NCBI GenBank assembly: GCA_024244705.1
Contig: JAAEOK010000042.1
Location: 1-64,000 of the forward strand
Reading direction: 5' to 3'
DNA from: Alphaproteobacteria bacterium
GTDB taxonomy: Bacteria > Pseudomonadota > Alphaproteobacteria > JAAEOK01
DNA length: 64,000 nucleotides
Shown here piece by piece: positions 9,064 to 16,934 of this stretch. The translations under genes and the position numbers were made by a program. Below the pieces are notes generated by a model. The model did no database searches and was not told the origin of the DNA. It saw only the letters and a list, made by a program, of their open reading frames with translations. Each line of letters begins with the position of its first letter. Within the stretch, counting starts at the first letter, position 1.

Positions 9064-9327
9064 ATGGACCTCAAGCTCTTCGCACTCGCAATCCCGATCA
9101 TCCTCACAGGATGCGGCACCTATTCACCTCCGGGGAACGCCGAATTCGAAGCCGGCTACTACAACGGCTGCATGCATGGATACGCCCTCAACTCCCCCTA
9201 TGTCGCCAATCGCGACGAGGGCAAGTATGCCGCCAGCGGCGACTACCGGACCGGTTGGAACAGCGGCCAAAACGAATGTGCGGATGAAGCCCATTCGGGC
9301 TCGATCGCCGAGTCCTGGCACCCCTAG
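9064..9327 (+). CDS. Small lipoprotein of unknown function
   Basis: An 87-residue protein with a short lipoprotein signal: MDLKLFALAIPIIL followed by the lipobox LTGC, giving Cys17 as the lipidated residue. The mature part is hydrophilic with a few further cysteines (NGC, NEC) and repeated Gly-Tyr pairs (AGYYNGC, HGYAL). The ATG at 9064 follows GCGGTGG closely; a TTG at 9052 is an alternative start. No family is recognised with confidence. It is flanked by divergent and unrelated genes. Confidence 0.65.
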   Translation: MDLKLFALAIPIILTGCGTYSPPGNAEFEAGYYNGCMHGYALNSPYVANRDEGKYAASGDYRTGWNSGQNECADEAHSGSIAESWHP

Positions 9328-9497
9328 CCATAGCGCTCCCGCCTTCGGTGAAACTTGCCGGCTGCGCCATCGCTGACCTCGTCCCGGCGAGCGATGCCGA
9401 TGGCTTGCCGCCGCATGGCCAATCCGATAGGAAGATGCGGGATGCCGGCGCCACCTTTCGAAGATCTCGGAACCAGCCGGCCAAGCGGGAGGCACGG

Positions 9498-10286
9498 ATG
9501 GGCTACGAAACACTGGGTTTGGAAAAGGACGATGGCATTGCCACCATTACAATGTCCCGTCCCGCATCGCTCAATGCGCTAGATGTCAAGCTGGCCGCTG
9601 AACTGCGCGAAGTCCTCGAGGACCTACGTGAAGATTCCGATGTCCGCGTGTTGATCATTACCGGCAGCGGCCGCGGCTTTTGTGCCGGCGGCGACGTGGC
9701 GGCGTTTCACGCAAACCTCGATCATGAACCCCGATACCTGCGCGACCTGCTGTTGCATTTCCATACGGCCATGGCGTGTTTGGTCGCGCTGCCCTTCCCG
9801 GTCATCGCCAGCATCAATGGGGTCGCCGCGGGCGCCGGCATGGGCTTTTGCTTGGCGCCGGATCTTGCGATCGCTGCCGAGAGCGCGGTGTTCACCATGG
9901 CCTACACTCGAATCGGCGCGACGCCCGACGGCAGTACGACCTACTTCCTACCGCGGGTGGTCGGCACCCGGCGCGCGATGGAAATGATCCTGTTGAATCG
10001 CTCGTTGACTGCCGCCGAGGCGCTCGACTGGGGCATCGTCAATATGGTCGTCGCCGACGGCGCCCTGGAAGACGAAGTCAAGAAACTGGCGATCAAGCTG
10101 CGCGATGGACCGACCGTTGCCTACAGCGCCGCGCGCCGACTCGTCGGCGGCAGCTTTGATGCGTCGCTGGCCGCGCAGTTGGAGCGTGAGGGCGCGTCTA
10201 TCGCAGCCATGGGCGCCACGGCGGACTTTCGCGAAGGTGTCACCGCCTTCGTCGAAAAACGACCGGCCCAATTCAAGGGTCGCTAG
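9498..10286 (+). CDS. Enoyl-CoA hydratase/isomerase family protein (PaaG-like)
   Basis: A 262-residue crotonase-fold protein. The oxyanion-hole signature GRGFCAGGDVAAF and the second loop NGVAAGAGMGFCLA are intact. In the active-site region the sequence is IGATPDGSTTYFLPRVVG, with Asp where classical hydratases have Glu, as in PaaG-type isomerases. It should therefore act on a double bond of an enoyl-CoA, possibly as an isomerase. GGGAGG about 7 bases before the ATG at 9498 rules out the longer upstream reading. Its last 14 bases overlap the end of the convergent gene at 10273. Confidence 0.88.
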   Translation: MGYETLGLEKDDGIATITMSRPASLNALDVKLAAELREVLEDLREDSDVRVLIITGSGRGFCAGGDVAAFHANLDHEPRYLRDLLLHFHTAMACLVALPFPVIASINGVAAGAGMGFCLAPDLAIAAESAVFTMAYTRIGATPDGSTTYFLPRVVGTRRAMEMILLNRSLTAAEALDWGIVNMVVADGALEDEVKKLAIKLRDGPTVAYSAARRLVGGSFDASLAAQLEREGASIAAMGATADFREGVTAFVEKRPAQFKGR

Positions 10287-10797
10287 AAGTCGATTTCAGA
10301 GATCGAATGACGTTCTCGATCGGACGGCTTTCGGCAACGGCGTCATCCCACAGACGATTCGCCATGACCACATCGCAAAAGCCGTAAAACTCCATCCACA
10401 TCCGGGTCAATTCCAGATCCTGGCGTTTTTGTGTCACCCGCCAATCATCGAAATCCCACGGCGCATCGACGAAATCGATGGCGCCGGTATCGACGAATAG
10501 GCGCGCCCGCACCGATCGACCACGTGCAAGCGACACCATCGCCTCGACGGGCGTGTATTCGATCGACTCGTAAAACAATATCCGATCCAAATCGCGGCCG
10601 GTCAGCCAATTGATCACTAGGCCGTCGACCGTGGCGGTCGGGTCCGGAACCAGGGCCGGAAACGGCTCTTCGCGCAGAACGACGCGCCGATATCCTCGGA
10701 GGACGGCCGGTAGCCCTACGATTTCGGGCGGCGGCCGTCCGATTACCGCCGCCATGATCTCCCGGTCGCGGAGCGTGCCAAAGAAGAAATAGCGCAT
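10273..10797 (-). CDS. Gamma-glutamylcyclotransferase-like (AIG2 fold) protein
   Basis: A 174-residue protein starting MRYFFFGTLRD, which matches the N-terminal substrate loop (FxxGTL) of the gamma-glutamylcyclotransferase/AIG2 fold. LVINWL and LDRILFYE follow the usual order, with the Glu of YESIEY a candidate catalytic acid. The C-terminal 60 residues (QKRQDLELTRMWMEFYGF) form an added helical region. The substrate is unknown. An upstream in-frame start would add 19 residues that do not belong to the fold. The gene ends inside the 3' end of the convergent enoyl-CoA hydratase gene. Confidence 0.8.
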   Translation of the reverse strand: MRYFFFGTLRDREIMAAVIGRPPPEIVGLPAVLRGYRRVVLREEPFPALVPDPTATVDGLVINWLTGRDLDRILFYESIEYTPVEAMVSLARGRSVRARLFVDTGAIDFVDAPWDFDDWRVTQKRQDLELTRMWMEFYGFCDVVMANRLWDDAVAESRPIENVIRSLKSTSSDP

Positions 10798-11043
10798 GGC
10801 TGCAGAAAACGGGTCAATCCGGAATAGGTCAAGTTTGCAAAAAAATATTACCAAGTGTGACGGCCGTCATACCACCCCCGGTCGCCTTGGCCTACGCTGT
10901 GATCATTCCGGCGGCGCTGGTCGGAGGATCTGCCGGTTCCTGATCGACGCGCCGCCACGGGAAAAAGTTTCGAAGGGCTGCCCCAACGGAACTGTCCCCT
11001 CGAAGGTCAAGTGGGTCAGACCGAATTAACGAGGGCAACGAGG

Positions 11044-11129
11044 GTAAGATGGCTACGTAATAGCGTAGCCGGAACTGAGTGTCCGCTCTAGGGCGCCTCC
11101 CCGGGGAAACCCGGGGAGGCTTCTTTTTT
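11044..11129 (+). ncRNA. Candidate small RNA ending in a strong terminator
   Basis: Two perfect hairpins stand in tandem in a 378-base gap: GGCTACG/CGTAGCC with loop TAATAG at 11051-11070, then an 11-bp GC-rich stem followed by a T-run at 11095-11129. The terminator works on the plus strand, but the nearest plus-strand gene ends 0.8 kb upstream with an opposing gene between, so a short independent transcript is the simplest explanation. No promoter could be fixed and no known sRNA family was recognised, so the 5' end is a guess. Confidence 0.4.
11095..11129 (+). terminator. Intrinsic terminator
   Basis: The perfect stem GCCTCCCCGGG / CCCGGGGAGGC (11095-11105 and 11110-11120) closes a GAAA tetraloop and is followed directly by TTCTTTTTT. 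On the minus strand no T-run follows, so it does not serve the acyl-CoA dehydrogenase operon that ends at 11176. Confidence 0.85.
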
Positions 11130-11175
11130 GCCCAATTTCCGATTGAGGCCGGTTTGGCCCCTTTCCACGGGCGGG

Positions 11176-12363
11176 TCATAAACGCTTGGCGATTTCTTCC
11201 AGCATCACCTCGGTGGCGCCGCCGCCGATGGCATGGACCCGCGCATCGCGGTACATGCGCTCGATCGCCATATCCCGCATATAACCCGCTCCGCCATGGA
11301 ACTGTAGACAATCGTAAGTCACGTCGTTGACCAGTTCACCGCATAAAGCCTTGATCATCGACACTTCCTTGACGCAGTCCTGGCCGCGACAATCGAGCCA
11401 GGCCGTATGATGGACGAGTTGACGGGCGCATTCGACGCGCGCCGCCAGCATCGCCAAACGCTGTCGAATCGCCTGCTTTTGCCACAGCGTCTCGCCAAAT
11501 GCGTGGCGCTCGCGAACGTAGTCGAGGGTGATCTCGAGCGCGCGGTCGCACATGCCGACGATCATCGCGCCGATCACCAGACGTTCGTTCTGGAAGTTGC
11601 TCATGACGGCATAGAAACCCTGGTTTTCAGCACCGAGCAGCCGATCCGCGGGGATCCGGCAATCATCGAAAACCAGTTCCGCCGTATCGGAGCAGTGCCA
11701 GCCCATCTTCTCGAGCTGGCGGCCGACCGAGAATCCGGGGTCGTCACGGCGAACGATGAACATGGATATCCCGCGCGATCCCTTGGTCGCCGCATCGGTA
11801 CGGGCGGCGACGAACAGGAGGTCGGCATGGACCCCGTTGGTGATAAAGGTCTTGGACCCGTTCAGGATCCAGGAATCATTGCCGGCCCGCGTCGCGGACG
11901 TCCGAAGCGCCGCCACGTCCGAGCCGGCACCCGGCTCGGTGACCGCGACCGCGGTCACGGTCTCTCCGCCGATCATCGACGGTAAATACGCGGCCTTCTG
12001 CTCATCGCTGCCAAAACGCGCCAAGTGCGGCGCCGCCATCTCGGAATGAACCATGGCCGAGACCGCAACCCCGTTATAGGTGGTGCGGCCGAGCTCCTCC
12101 GCGACGGCGACGGTGGCGAGACTGTCCATGGCGGTGCCGCCATAGGTCTCCGGATACCGGACCCCGAAAAGCCCAAGCTCGCCCATACGGCGAAACACGT
12201 CGCGGGGGATACGGCGGTCCGCCTCCCAGGCGCCGCCATTGGGTTCCACCTCGTCCTCGACGAATCGGCGAATTTGATCGCGGAGGATTTGGTGCTCGGT
12301 CGAAAAGTAGACGCTGTGATTCACGGCAATGCACTTATGAATAGGTTTAAATATGTCATTCAA
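11176..12363 (-). CDS. Acyl-CoA dehydrogenase
   Basis: A flavin-dependent acyl-CoA dehydrogenase of about 395 residues, last gene of a five-gene minus-strand run. Typical segments are AVTEPGAGSDVAALRT, LNGSKTFITNG, a FAD/ETF region and LQFHGGAGYMRD. The catalytic Glu of the usual YEGTxE motif is missing (IGGGATEV); a Glu in FQNERLVIG takes the place used by isovaleryl- and long-chain-type enzymes. The start is uncertain: a TTG at 12363 overlaps the stop of the preceding gene and follows GAGGGG very closely, while a GTG at 12324 gives MNHSVYFS. It probably oxidises an acyl-CoA produced by the neighbouring genes. Confidence 0.88.
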   Translation of the reverse strand: MNDIFKPIHKCIAVNHSVYFSTEHQILRDQIRRFVEDEVEPNGGAWEADRRIPRDVFRRMGELGLFGVRYPETYGGTAMDSLATVAVAEELGRTTYNGVAVSAMVHSEMAAPHLARFGSDEQKAAYLPSMIGGETVTAVAVTEPGAGSDVAALRTSATRAGNDSWILNGSKTFITNGVHADLLFVAARTDAATKGSRGISMFIVRRDDPGFSVGRQLEKMGWHCSDTAELVFDDCRIPADRLLGAENQGFYAVMSNFQNERLVIGAMIVGMCDRALEITLDYVRERHAFGETLWQKQAIRQRLAMLAARVECARQLVHHTAWLDCRGQDCVKEVSMIKALCGELVNDVTYDCLQFHGGAGYMRDMAIERMYRDARVHAIGGGATEVMLEEIAKRL

Positions 12364-12754
12364 GCCCCTCTTTTTTCAAATATTTTGGATTAGTTTCTCG
12401 GACCCGCTCCATGGTCGTCTGGACCAGGTGGTTGCGCACCTGTTCGCGCCGTGGCCGATCCGAAAGAAACGTACCCTTCCGGATATCGACCGCCAGCCGT
12501 CGATTGATACGGTCCAATTGGGTGGCGAGAGGTTCCTCGGTAGCCGGGGCCGACGGATAGAGCACCCGCAGTCGTTCCAGCTCGGCACGCAGAGGCGCAT
12601 CGCCGCAAGCCAATTCCCGTTCGGCATTGGCAAGTGCGTTGGCGACCATCAACGCCGTATATCGGTATTTGTCCGCCATCTCCGGCAACAGCGTGTCGGC
12701 AAACGTCTGCCGCGCCACCGTGATCAAATCGGTCGAATTCGGTCGCGTTCGCAT
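12356..12754 (-). CDS. DUF6285-type small protein
   Basis: A 132-residue, mostly helical soluble protein (DLITVARQTFADTLLP, YRYTALMVANALANAEREL). I recall this family (DUF6285) as a regular neighbour of APH-type kinases and acyl-CoA dehydrogenases. It lies between exactly such genes, 31 bases after the kinase and overlapping the start of the next dehydrogenase. By position it may match LvaB, the small protein that works with the kinase LvaA in levulinate catabolism of Pseudomonas putida, but that link is inference. No catalytic motif is evident. Confidence 0.72.
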   Translation of the reverse strand: MRTRPNSTDLITVARQTFADTLLPEMADKYRYTALMVANALANAERELACGDAPLRAELERLRVLYPSAPATEEPLATQLDRINRRLAVDIRKGTFLSDRPRREQVRNHLVQTTMERVRETNPKYLKKEGLE

Positions 12755-12785
12755 CTGGTTTCAGGGCCCGTTCCCAGATCGCCAT

Positions 12786-13832
12786 TCATGATCCTACCCT
12801 TCCCTCGTCATATTCTTCGGTTAGCATGAGAATTTCCAGTTCGAGCTCGGGGACGATTCGCCCGGTCAGCGCCAGCTCAATCGACGTTTCTTCGCCGGAA
12901 AGGTGCCGCTGGGCCTGTTGCGCGGCCATGACCGCCCATCGAACATGGGCCATGACCTCCCAGAAATGAACCTGTCGCGGATCGATCTTTGCTCCGGATA
13001 TGCCGCGGTATCCATCGTAAAACGCCTCGCGGGAGCCTATCCCGCCGGCCTCATTTTCGGCGGCGCCGAAACGCCAGCATTTAGCGCAGAACCAACCGAT
13101 ATCCTCGTGGCGATCGCTCCACCCGGCAAACTCCCAGTCGAGAATCGCGGTAAGACCGTCGTCATCGACCATGTAATTTCCGGTCCGGTAATCGTGGTGG
13201 GCCAGAACCAGTCCGCCCGCGGAGTCCGGAGCGTGGGTGTTGGCCCAGGTCAGGCCCCACTGAATGGCCGCATAGACCTCCGGGAGTTTGTCGAGGTAGC
13301 CCTGGAATTTATCGATGGCGTAATGGGCCGGGTCGGGCACGGGTTGCGGAAGGAAGGCCAACTCGGCACGGGGTGGGGTGACCGAATGAATCCGGGCCAG
13401 CTCCTCGCCCATGCGTCGAGTGAGCGCATGGTGATTGCCGCCGGGTCCGCCGTCACGCGCAATCCGATGGCCTGCCGCCGTCCCGGAAACCCGGCGCATG
13501 ACGAAGAAGCTACGTTCTCCGTTCGCCGGGTCGGCACAGGCCCACAACGGCTCAGGAACCGTCACGCCGGCCGTGTGTACGGCCTTGATTACAGTGAATT
13601 CCTCGAGGCGGCTCAAACTCTCCGAAACCCCGGAAATAGCGTCGGTTCGGACGACTGCAGCCAGCTCGCCGGGAATGGAACCGCCGTCGAATATAACGTC
13701 CCACGCCCAATTTTCCTGGATGGCGCCACCGGAGAGCCTCTCAAGGCGCGTGGTGGTGACGTTTCGGGCCCCGGTTTGTTCGGCGGCGAATCGCTCGAGC
13801 GCGTCACGGCCCGATGCTGTGTCTAGCCCCAC
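12786..13832 (-). CDS. APH-family phosphotransferase (LvaA/ACAD11 kinase-like)
   Basis: A 348-residue kinase of the aminoglycoside-phosphotransferase fold. It shows the glycine-rich start LSGGAIQENW, the catalytic loop HHDYRTGN (Asp214, Asn219) and the metal-binding ILDWEFAG (Asp232). The gene begins with GTG at 13832, overlapping the stop of the preceding dehydrogenase by ten bases; the open frame continues far upstream but that part is only a shadow of the dehydrogenase. Its context, between acyl-CoA dehydrogenases and a small DUF protein, matches kinases that phosphorylate 4-hydroxyacyl-CoAs (LvaA, the kinase domains of ACAD10/11) rather than antibiotic resistance enzymes. Confidence 0.85.
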   Translation of the reverse strand: MGLDTASGRDALERFAAEQTGARNVTTTRLERLSGGAIQENWAWDVIFDGGSIPGELAAVVRTDAISGVSESLSRLEEFTVIKAVHTAGVTVPEPLWACADPANGERSFFVMRRVSGTAAGHRIARDGGPGGNHHALTRRMGEELARIHSVTPPRAELAFLPQPVPDPAHYAIDKFQGYLDKLPEVYAAIQWGLTWANTHAPDSAGGLVLAHHDYRTGNYMVDDDGLTAILDWEFAGWSDRHEDIGWFCAKCWRFGAAENEAGGIGSREAFYDGYRGISGAKIDPRQVHFWEVMAHVRWAVMAAQQAQRHLSGEETSIELALTGRIVPELELEILMLTEEYDEGRVGS

Positions 13833-15022
13833 GACCAGAAATCCCGGCCTTCCTTCAAAAGCGCCCGCGACAACACCATCTTGTGCACTTCCGATGCGCC
13901 GTCCACGAGCCGGGCCTGGCGCGCATAGCGGTACATCCACTCGAGCTTGGTGTCCTTGGAATAACCCTTGGCACCCATCAACTGGATCGCGGTATCGACC
14001 GCCTTGTGCAAGACATCCGCGACAACGACCTTGGCCATCGAGACCTCCTTGCGGGCGAAATCGCCCTGGTCGATCTTCCATGCCGCGTGCATCGTCATCA
14101 GGCGGCCGACCGAGATCTCCATCGCCGCCTCGCCCAGCATCCATTGCACGCCTTCGTGCTCGGCGAGCGTCATGCCGAAGGATTTGCGCTCTTCGACATA
14201 AGCGGAGCAGATTTCCAAGGCGCGCTTGGCCATGCCGAGCCAACGCATGCAGTGGGTGAGACGCGCGGTGCCGAGACGTATCTGCGTCGCCTTCAGTCCA
14301 TCGCCGACTTCCATCAGGCGGTTGTCGTCGGGGATCTTCATGTCGGTAAAGCGGACCTCGCAATGGCCGCCATGCTCCTCCGGCCCCATGATCGGGATGC
14401 GGCGAACTATCTCCCAGCCGGGCTCGTCGGCATCGAAAAGGAAAGCGCTCAGGCCCTTGCGCGGATCGTCGGAGGTGCGTGCGATGAGAATGAATTTTTG
14501 CGCGCCCTCGGCGCCGGTAATGAACCACTTGTCGCCGTTGACGACCCATTGGTTGCCCTGACGCTCGGCCCGGGTCAGCATCATCCCGGCCGGATCGGAC
14601 CCGGAGCCGGGATCGGGCTCCGTCATGACAAAGGAAGACCGGGCCTTGCCGTCGATGATGGGTTGCAGGAAAGCATCCTTCTGGCGTTCGGTGCCGACGC
14701 GATTGAGGAGGACCATATTGCCGTCATCCGGCGGCGCGGCGTTGAACACCATCGGTCCAAACAGCGATCGCGCCATTTCCTCATAGCAGGCCGCCATGCC
14801 GACCACGGAAAATCCGCGGCCGCCGCGTTCCGTCGGCATGCTCAAGGCCCAAAGGCCCTGGGCGCGGGCCTTGTCCCGCAACGGCTCAAGGCGTTCCGGG
14901 CGGATGTTCTCATGCTCGTCGTATATCGACGGATCGTCTTCCAGCGGCAGGATATGCTCGGCGACGAAGGCGCCAATCTCCTCGCGGGTCGCCTCTACCT
15001 CCGCATCTAATTTAAAGTCCAT
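13823..15022 (-). CDS. Acyl-CoA dehydrogenase, ACAD10/11-like
   Basis: A 399-residue acyl-CoA dehydrogenase-fold protein. It has SFVMTEPDPGSGSDP, NGDKWFITGAEG and a C terminus LVDGASEVHKMVLSR, where an Asp stands at the usual catalytic Glu position. That ending, and the immediate partnership with an APH kinase, are typical of the ACAD10/11 subgroup, which eliminates phosphate from 4-phosphoacyl-CoA and so moves a 4-hydroxy group to position 3. The ATG at 15022 begins at the conserved N terminus. It lies 36 bases after the SDR gene and overlaps the kinase start, consistent with one transcript. Confidence 0.88.
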   Translation of the reverse strand: MDFKLDAEVEATREEIGAFVAEHILPLEDDPSIYDEHENIRPERLEPLRDKARAQGLWALSMPTERGGRGFSVVGMAACYEEMARSLFGPMVFNAAPPDDGNMVLLNRVGTERQKDAFLQPIIDGKARSSFVMTEPDPGSGSDPAGMMLTRAERQGNQWVVNGDKWFITGAEGAQKFILIARTSDDPRKGLSAFLFDADEPGWEIVRRIPIMGPEEHGGHCEVRFTDMKIPDDNRLMEVGDGLKATQIRLGTARLTHCMRWLGMAKRALEICSAYVEERKSFGMTLAEHEGVQWMLGEAAMEISVGRLMTMHAAWKIDQGDFARKEVSMAKVVVADVLHKAVDTAIQLMGAKGYSKDTKLEWMYRYARQARLVDGASEVHKMVLSRALLKEGRDFWSWG

Positions 15023-15058
15023 TCTTCGAAATCCTTCTCAACGATTTGATATTAAACA

Positions 15059-15826
15059 TTATATGGAGCTGATAGAATGGCCGCCGTCGACCACGATGAC
15101 CGATCCGGTCATATAGCTGCCGGCGTCGGAAGCCAGCAGCAGGAGTGCCCCATCGAGCTCAGATGGTTGGCCCAACCGCCGTTGCGGCACCCGTTTCAGC
15201 ATCGCTTGGCCGGCTTCGCCTTCGAAATAACCCTGGTTGATCTCGGTGGCGAAATAGCCGGGAGCGATGGCGTTGACGCGAATTCCGGAGACCGCCCATT
15301 CCAGGGCCAGCGCCTTGGTCAATTGGATGACGCCGGCTTTGGAAGCGGCATAGCTGGCGAGTTGCTTGGTCACGCGGAGGCCGAGGATCGACGCAATATT
15401 GATGATACTGCCGCCCCGTCCCTGGACGATCATGTGGTTGGCCACCTCGCGCGCCATGAGCCAGACCCCGCGAAGATTGACATCGACCACGTCATCCCAC
15501 TCGCTATCCGTTGTCTCCAGCGCCGGCTTGGTAAGGGCAACGCCGGAATTATTGACCAAGACGGCGATCGGCCCGAGTTCCGTTTCGACACAGGACACCA
15601 CTTCCCTGACGCTGTCGCCGTCGGTGACGTCCAGCGCCACGGAAATCGCCCGCCGGTCCATCGCCTCGATCTCGGCAACGACGTCGCGAAGCCGGTCCAC
15701 GCGTCGCGCCGCGACCGCAACCTTGGCGCCGGCCTCGGCCAGGGTCAGGGCGAAGTGACGACCGAGTCCGCTCGATGCTCCGGTAACGATGGCGACCTGG
15801 TCGAAAAGCGTAGCGTTGACACTCAT
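15059..15826 (-). CDS. Short-chain dehydrogenase/reductase
   Basis: A classical SDR of 255 residues with the NAD(P)-binding TGASSGLG at 15-22, NNSG at 92-95 and the catalytic Ser146, Tyr159 and Lys163 (YAASK). AARR after strand 2 hints at NADP preference. AGGAAA about 8 bases before the ATG fixes the start. It is placed directly upstream of the dehydrogenase/kinase genes, where an lva-like pathway would need a reductase converting a 4-oxoacyl-CoA to the 4-hydroxyacyl-CoA (LvaD role). That role is inferred from context. A methyltransferase gene ends 54 bases upstream on the same strand. Confidence 0.9.
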   Translation of the reverse strand: MSVNATLFDQVAIVTGASSGLGRHFALTLAEAGAKVAVAARRVDRLRDVVAEIEAMDRRAISVALDVTDGDSVREVVSCVETELGPIAVLVNNSGVALTKPALETTDSEWDDVVDVNLRGVWLMAREVANHMIVQGRGGSIINIASILGLRVTKQLASYAASKAGVIQLTKALALEWAVSGIRVNAIAPGYFATEINQGYFEGEAGQAMLKRVPQRRLGQPSELDGALLLLASDAGSYMTGSVIVVDGGHSISSI

Positions 15827-15880
15827 GTCCGATTTCCTCGCCTCACCAGCGACCCCGATCGATATGTCTTGCGCGACGGC

Positions 15881-16702
15881 TCACCCGCCCGCTGCCGGCG
15901 CTTGGAAAAGATAGCGTTTGTAGCGCTTGTATTCGAGGAAGTCCGCGCGGTCGACGTAGCGTCTTTTGGCCGAGAGCTCGGAGATCTTGCTGCGCAACAG
16001 CCAAAGCAGTGAGCGCGTCAGGACAGGGTATTTGCGGAGTGCGGTCGCGTGTGCGATCTCGATCGCCGGCAGGACGCGATTGTCAACGATATCGCGGGCG
16101 AAATCCAGGGTCGGGAGGACCTCTTCGGTGATGTCCGCTTCTCGCAACAGCCGGAATTCATGTGCCGCCGCCGCCGCCACGAACTCATCGACAAGGTGCC
16201 CGATGCGGGTGCCTCGGGTGCCGTCCCGCTTGAGCAGGAAATAGTCGGCGACCAGGAGATATCCGCCGGGTGACACCGCCTGGCTAACGGCAAATAATTT
16301 GTCCAGTGGCACGTGATGGCAGGATTGGCTCATAAGGACGAGATCGAACCTTCGATCGGGAGAAAACTCCTGAAATTTGCCGAGATGGCACGGCAAATCG
16401 GTGCGCCGTTCGAAGGCTTCCTTCTGGTCGTGATCCGGCGTGAGGCCGACCGCGTTGAAGCCGCGCTCGGCGAGTGCTTGCGAAATGCTGCCGTAGCCGC
16501 AACCGACATCGAGAACATCCTTGACCTCGTCACCGATCCAATCGAGCAGGTATTCGGTATAGCGTTTTTGCGCCGCCTTGAGATTGTCGAGCGTCAAATC
16601 CTCGCCGTTCCAGATCCCGTAGTGGAGATCATCGAGACCAAGCACGTCGTGATAGAGCTGCAAGCCGGGATTCTTGGACGGTGTCCGCGCAGGCGCGTCC
16701 AT
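15881..16702 (-). CDS. Class I SAM-dependent methyltransferase, copy 1
   Basis: A 273-residue methyltransferase with motif I VLDVGCGYG, then VGLTPDHDQ and FDLVLMSQSCHHV, and the post-core strand GGYLLVADYFLL. This wording resembles small-molecule methyltransferases of the RebM/tocopherol type rather than RNA or protein ones. It starts with an N-terminal box VLGLDDLHYGIWNGE that is repeated in the second copy at 17912-18724. GGAG precedes the ATG at 16702; the open frame extends further upstream without a plausible start. The substrate is unknown. It is divergent from the ornithine-cyclodeaminase-like gene and may be the first gene of the transcript containing the SDR. Confidence 0.85.
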   Translation of the reverse strand: MDAPARTPSKNPGLQLYHDVLGLDDLHYGIWNGEDLTLDNLKAAQKRYTEYLLDWIGDEVKDVLDVGCGYGSISQALAERGFNAVGLTPDHDQKEAFERRTDLPCHLGKFQEFSPDRRFDLVLMSQSCHHVPLDKLFAVSQAVSPGGYLLVADYFLLKRDGTRGTRIGHLVDEFVAAAAAHEFRLLREADITEEVLPTLDFARDIVDNRVLPAIEIAHATALRKYPVLTRSLLWLLRSKISELSAKRRYVDRADFLEYKRYKRYLFQAPAAGG

Positions 16703-16934
16703 GCCGGATCTCCATTGTGGGCATCTTGGCGGCGCGGCATGCGCCGTTCGCGATTGCAGCGCATGTATCATATCTGCGCGCCGCAAGTCCACGGCACCGC
16801 CGCCTTGCGCGGTCGCCGCCTCGCGATCCGGCGCGCGACCATCATTTAGATGACGTGGCAACCGCGAACGGGCACGATAAGATCCAAGGACTGCGCGCGA
16901 TCGACAGAGTGCCCGCACTTCGGTAGGAGAAAAT

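Noticed and set aside
11095-11129. Terminator as the end of the acyl-CoA dehydrogenase operon
   Set aside because: On the minus strand the hairpin is followed by GC-rich bases and no T-run; the T-run is on the plus strand.
12786-13832. Aminoglycoside phosphotransferase as a resistance gene
   Set aside because: The fold matches, but the context of acyl-CoA dehydrogenases and a DUF6285 protein fits acyl-CoA kinases instead.
13833-14549. Upstream extension of the APH-kinase reading frame over 239 codons
   Set aside because: It lies entirely inside the acyl-CoA dehydrogenase gene in another frame, is Arg/Gly/Asp-rich without any domain, and a GTG start overlapping that gene's stop explains the kinase.
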